A DNA stretch of 11,443 nt from a candidate division SR1 bacterium CG_4_9_14_3_um_filter_40_9 (GTDB lineage Bacteria; Patescibacteriota; Gracilibacteria; Absconditabacterales; Absconditicoccaceae): positions 9,325-20,767 of the forward strand of contig PFWQ01000004.1 in NCBI GenBank assembly GCA_002791215.1, given 5' to 3'. A program made the translations under genes and the position numbers. The notes below the pieces were generated by a model. The model saw only the letters and a list, made by a program, of their open reading frames with translations, made no database searches and was not told where the DNA came from. Every line of letters begins with the position of its first letter. The first letter of the stretch is position 1. Positions 7,723 to 11,443 of this stretch are shown here, one piece after another.

Positions 7723-9357
7723 ATGGACGATAAGAATCAATCAAACATACCAGCAACTCCAGTTACTCATGAAGCTCCTGCTGCAGGCGGTATTAATTTT
7801 GATCAACTTTTGATTACCAATCAAACACCTGTGGCTGTTTCTGCCAAATTAAGCGATCATGATACTACTGAAGTAGAAGTACCAGCTACTGGTCAGACTT
7901 CTGATTTGTTGAGTCAGGCGAATGCCGAGATGAAAGAAAATTCTGAATGACAGGCTATTGATATATCAAATATCGCTATCGAAGAAGTCACTCGTGAGGA
8001 ATCCAAGAATAGCGCGCAAACGCTTGGTGAAAGTGGCATAGGTATCGCTATGCTCTGAAAGGTCAGATGATTCAATTACCGGAAAATAGTCTCTATTTCT
8101 GTTTTTGTCCTTGTCTTCATGTCTCTGATCTCCGGATTCGCATTTTTACGGAAATCGTATCTGGATATCGCAAGCCAGCCGAAAATAGATCCTTCATATC
8201 AGGGATATATCGATTACGCTAAAGATTATCAAAAACTTTGGAGCGAATATACGAATCTGAATGATTATTCGCTTATGGCATCCACTTCATTTCTCGGAGC
8301 GACTGCTACCAACAATGTAGGTTCCGTATTGAATTCTTCCAGATTGAGTTATCTGCAGAAAAAAGATATCTTCCAGAACGGACTGAATGGCGTAGCCAAC
8401 GATATGATAGCTAATTACAATGCTCTGGATACTTTGAAAAAAGATATCACCCAATATGGTTTCTTCCCTAAGGATCTGCTCAGTATTTTCCCTGCGGATC
8501 AAGAAGACGTCTCTATCAAAAGTTCGTTGATGTCGCTTGAGGTCGTGAAATTCAGCGCTGCAATCAAAGTGTTTTCGTATCTTGATACTTTCATCAAATG
8601 ATTAGCTAATCTACTCTCTATCAGTTCTGAAGATGCGCAGAAAAAAATACAGGCTTTGGATGCCAGGGGAGAGAAGGATATCAAGACATATCTCAATACC
8701 TGTTATCTCAATCCATTCGAGATAGACGAGAACTGTAATCTGGTCGGTGATTTCGATAAATATTATACGTATTACGAAAAATCTTCAAAGTTTGATATCA
8801 GCTTCTTCAAGAAATTGATGTACTATATCGATCTTAAGCTAGAGCAATCCGATTTGCCGAATTTCAGCATCACTTTCCAGAAATTCGATCCGAAACAGAA
8901 AGAAATATCATTCAATGTGGAAGTGGATACATTCAAACAAGATGAAGCTTCGCTTATCAGGCAATGAATCCTCAATCCTCACGTTTTCATCGTGACTCAG
9001 CTATTAGATTTATTGAAGCAAAGTTTATTCGTGATAGGAGAAAATATCGACTCCAAGCAGCTTAAGATACAACAAAAAGTCATTCAAGTGGGATCTACTG
9101 TCTTTCCGGTGAATAGTTCATCTATGAATTTTGTACTTCCGATCCAGAAGAATCCGCAAAGAGAGATAGCTGATTTCGTCTTGAATAAGGATTATCACTT
9201 TGAATGAACGAATGTACAGGCAATCACTACTTGAGCTGCGCAGGCTATCAGCGGCGGAATAACATGAATCGCGAATACTATATCGACCCCGACTGGTTCG
9301 GGGCAGGCCGGCGATGCATGAGCCATCGGATTACCTTCTGTGTGAATAGTACAATAG
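7723..9357 (+). CDS. Single-pass membrane protein with large outer domain, 544 residues; possible PilN/PilO-type partner
   Basis: I do not recognise the family with confidence. The N-terminus (1-120) is Pro/Thr/Ala-rich, acidic and probably disordered in the cytoplasm. A single membrane helix follows at about 122-142 (IVSISVFVLVFMSLISGFAFL), then an outer domain of about 360 residues with a Cys pair (Cys327, Cys338), a FSITFQKFDPKQKEISFNVEV strand pair, and HVFIVTQLLDLLKQSLFVIGE. The tail from about 503 on is Gly/Ala/Thr-rich. Ten TGA codons are read as Gly; five of them (9205, 9232, 9265, 9319, 9343) fall in the last 51 residues. The stop is TAG (9355), the only TAG among six visible stops. 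The gene is followed after 21 bases by another single-pass protein with a similar outer-domain pattern, so the two probably form a complex. A type IV pilus alignment role is inferred from topology and from the neighbour, not from a diagnostic motif. Confidence 0.6.
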
Positions 9358-9378
9358 TTTTATTTGGTATCGTAGAGT

Positions 9379-10866
9379 ATGGAAGAAAAGAAAATACAAG
9401 AGACTCCCAAGATAAAGATATCTGTTCCTATCAATATGGACAAGATTAAAGCTTTTTTTGAGCCTGTTTTGCGTTTTTTCCATGACAAGAATAATTCCGG
9501 TAAAGTCGTTTTGTTGCTTGCGGTTTTGTCTGTCGTGTGAGCGGTGTATCTGATATCCAGTGTATATTCGACTCTCCAAACCTTGAATGCAAAGACGCCT
9601 GAACTGATCAATCTGACTACGTATGATACTACTACTCTCAGTACTAATCGTATCACCAAAGAGGCTTTGAGTTTCTCAACAAGTATCTATGATCTTATAA
9701 AGAAAGATGATGAGGTGAAGCAGGATATAGAAAAATATACAAAATATATGCGTGATCTCCAGCTTCCTTACGAAAATTTCTTGGAATATGTTTATCTTCC
9801 TAGTCTTAATGTCTGGAAGGATGTATATACAAATCAAATCAATACGGATATGATCGGTACCAATTTCTTGAAAAAAAATCCTTACAATGATGTCGTACTT
9901 CTGCAGAAATGGAGCGACTTTTTCAAGGATGTCGGCGACAACAACGAATTCAATGATGTGTCTGATGTATCTATAGGCGACATAACCGAGACTCCTGATG
10001 GGTATTTTTCTATCCCCATTACAGTCGCTTTTACGGCCAACTCCAAGCGTTCCTTTCTTATGCTCGTAGATAAACTTTCTGTGACATCCAATAGGAATAC
10101 ATTATCGCTCATAGATGAATTCTTCTACTATCTTCGGCAGGAAATCAAAAAACAGAAACAACCTGAAATCGCTTCGTTGGTCGCTGACTATTCCAGCGTA
10201 CTTGGATTATGATTGGCAGAGGATACGTATATATGATATGCTTTGTATAATCGGATATTCGGCAGCGGAGAGAACACATTGATCGACGATTCAGTGATTG
10301 AACAATCCATCAAAGGTCTGATGTTCTGCGATAATGTAGATATGAACCAATGTTATTATCAATTCAGGGAAAAATATAGAGATATCGCGGTATTCGCGTA
10401 TTCTATCTCGAAAGATCTGAACAATGACGTAGTCGCTAATTTCAAGAACTTCTTCGCGACTTTACCGCCTATCACCACTATCCAAAATTTTACGTTTGAT
10501 AAGGTCAAATCTTCTGATCTGAATAATTTCAACACTCTGAAATATCAATGAAAAGTGACCATAAATATCTATGGTAAATGAATTTCGCAGGAAGAAATCG
10601 ATCAAATCGCTTTAGTCCTTGGCAAGCAATGTTTCGGAGAGGAAAAGACAATCTCTGTGGATGAGGCACTCTCACTGGTCAATAATGCTATTGTAAGACA
10701 ATCTGATGCTGCTTGAGCAGACAGATCAAAGACGCAGGACCTTCTTGAATTGAAGACTATTCTAGATAACGTCGTCACTGAATATCCGACCATTTCTAAT
10801 TACAAAAAAATAATCAGACTATTCGAGATGTGGAGAATGCTCGATGATAACTGACTTTGCCAATAA
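9379..10866 (+). CDS. Single-pass membrane protein, PilO-like candidate, 495 residues
   Basis: The short cytoplasmic N-terminus (1-42) is followed by one membrane helix at about 43-63 (VVLLLAVLSVVGAVYLISSVY), with Gly54 encoded by TGA. A helical, charged stretch follows (about 90-140). Then comes a PilO-like strand-helix pattern, GYFSIPITVAFTANSKR followed by SFLMLVDKLS. A second, similar module may follow Cys317/Cys325: TTIQNFTFDKVKSS, then KVTINIYGKGISQEEIDQIAL. PilO joins inner membrane to pilus machinery together with PilN; classical PilO has about 200 residues, so this protein is more than twice that length and may carry two such modules. Seven TGA codons are Gly (9538, 10210, 10234, 10549, 10579, 10714, 10852). 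The TAA stop (10864) lies in the loop of a hairpin. It is almost certainly in one operon with the upstream gene. The existence of the gene is near certain; the PilO relation is a tentative reading of pattern and topology. Confidence 0.55.
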
Positions 10867-10875
10867 GGTCAGTTA
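10848..10875 (+). other. Stem-loop spanning the stop codon of the PilO-like gene
   Basis: TAACTGAC (10848-10855) and GTCAGTTA (10868-10875) form a perfect 8-bp stem with a 12-base loop that contains the TAA stop. No T-tract follows directly, so it is not a classical terminator alone; it may add to the larger inverted structure just downstream. Confidence 0.55.
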
Positions 10876-10962
10876 ACAACTGAAAGTGAACAACTAACAG
10901 TCCGGCTCAAGTTTTTTTTCACGAAAAATAGAAACTGTTAGTTATTAGTTGTTCGTTGTTAG
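10876..10962. terminator. Inverted heptad array between convergent genes, likely two-way terminator
   Basis: The right arm (10935-10962) is four successive 7-mers, CTGTTAG TTATTAG TTGTTCG TTGTTAG, ending exactly at the yebC stop. The left arm holds GAACAACTAACAG (10888-10900), which pairs over 13 bp with the right arm once the single heptad TTATTAG (10942-10948) is looped out. The 34-base loop contains a run of eight T (10912-10919) and, on the other strand, a run of five T (10924-10928). The position between two converging genes fits transcript termination in both directions, but the T-runs lie inside the loop rather than after the stem. Confidence 0.55.
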
Positions 10963-11443
10963 TTATGCGAGGTTGTGTCGTACCTTATCTACATCTTCAT
11001 CATTTTCTAAAGCATCGATAAGATTGAGAAATTTTTCCTTATCTTCTGCAGAAATGTTGATCATATTTTCGGGTACAAATTGGATGTCCGCCTCTATGAC
11101 GTGATAGTGTAATGCTTCCAATTTTTTCTGTGTTTCGATGAAGTTAAGTTTGTCGGTATAGATGACAGCCGTGCCTCCCAGCTCTGCTGGGCCGTGGTCT
11201 TCCACTTCGAAATCCATGATGGGAAGCTCCATGACTATGTTCTCAAAATCTGCTCATAGCAGCGTGATTTTCTCTATTTCTTTGCCTTTATCGTTTATTT
11301 TCTCCGAAGTTCCATCGGTCACGATGACTCCTGTTTCCTTGAATTGCCGAGCTACGGAATTCTGCAAGCCCATCGATCATCAATGTTTCCCCATTATTGT
11401 TTTGATACTGGATGCAGTTCTGTTGGTGTTGGACGTCAGTGTT
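10963..11443 (-). CDS. yebC: YebC/PmpR (TACO1) family protein, C-terminal two thirds, cut by the window edge
   Basis: Members of this family act as transcription regulators and/or aid translation of difficult stretches at the ribosome. The visible 159 residues start within TLTSNTNRTASSIKTIM, followed by the hallmark GKHGGSMGLQNSVARQF, KETGVIVTDG, a GADFEN segment, DFEVEDHGPAELGGTAVIYT, and the terminal DVDKVRHNLA before TAA (10963-10965). Family length is about 240-250, so roughly 80-90 N-terminal residues lie beyond the window. The two adjacent glycines of HGG are both TGA codons (11365-11370), and the Gly of GADFEN is another, which is strong evidence for the code change. It converges with the membrane operon and ends on the inverted heptad array. 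The annotation is secure; whether it mainly acts on DNA or on ribosomes is not shown here. Confidence 0.95.

Noticed and set aside
1..11443. Mobile element or prophage
   Set aside because: No transposase, integrase, terminal inverted repeats or target duplications were seen; the coupling-type ATPase stands alone among housekeeping genes.

Overview
The window comes from a bacterium that reads UGA as glycine (translation table 25). Under the standard code nearly every gene here looks shattered. Once TGA is read as Gly, seven long uninterrupted reading frames appear, and in the families I recognise many TGA codons fall on conserved glycines (ValRS, YebC, the CaCA antiporter, FemAB). The six stop codons visible are five TAA and one TAG; none is TGA. 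Table 25 is established for the candidate phyla Gracilibacteria (BD1-5) and Absconditabacteria (SR1) of the Patescibacteria/CPR. The moderately AT-rich sequence, the compact gene set and the Patescibacteria-style coupling ATPase fit either phylum, and I cannot choose between them from this window.

Layout. Minus strand, left: the N-terminal part of a Ca2+/Na+-type CaCA antiporter (1-314, cut by the window edge), then, upstream on the same strand, a 1070-residue single-pass membrane ATPase of the VirD4/TraG/VirB4-like type (442-3654) with its own short terminator. A 261-base AT-rich divergent spacer follows. Plus strand, middle: valS, complete (3916-6390), then a FemAB-family aminoacyl-tRNA-dependent peptidoglycan transferase (6495-7490). 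After a terminator/promoter region come two adjacent single-pass membrane proteins (7723-9357 and 9379-10866). The second resembles PilO of the type IV pilus alignment complex; the first looks like its partner. At the right edge, convergent on the minus strand, is yebC/TACO1 (10963 to the edge, partial).

Functional reading. The contents are a translation core (valS, yebC), cell envelope functions (FemAB, antiporter), and probable surface machinery (the coupling-type ATPase and the two-gene membrane pair). The ATPase stands alone, without relaxase or other conjugation genes nearby.

The spacers are unusual. Three of them carry degenerate arrays of about 7 bases: a mirrored GATAAA/TTTATC cluster between valS and femAB, a heptad array in the likely 5' leader of the membrane pair, and an inverted heptad array between the convergent genes. 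None of the visible starts has a clear Shine-Dalgarno sequence. No tRNA, rRNA, CRISPR or insertion sequence was seen.
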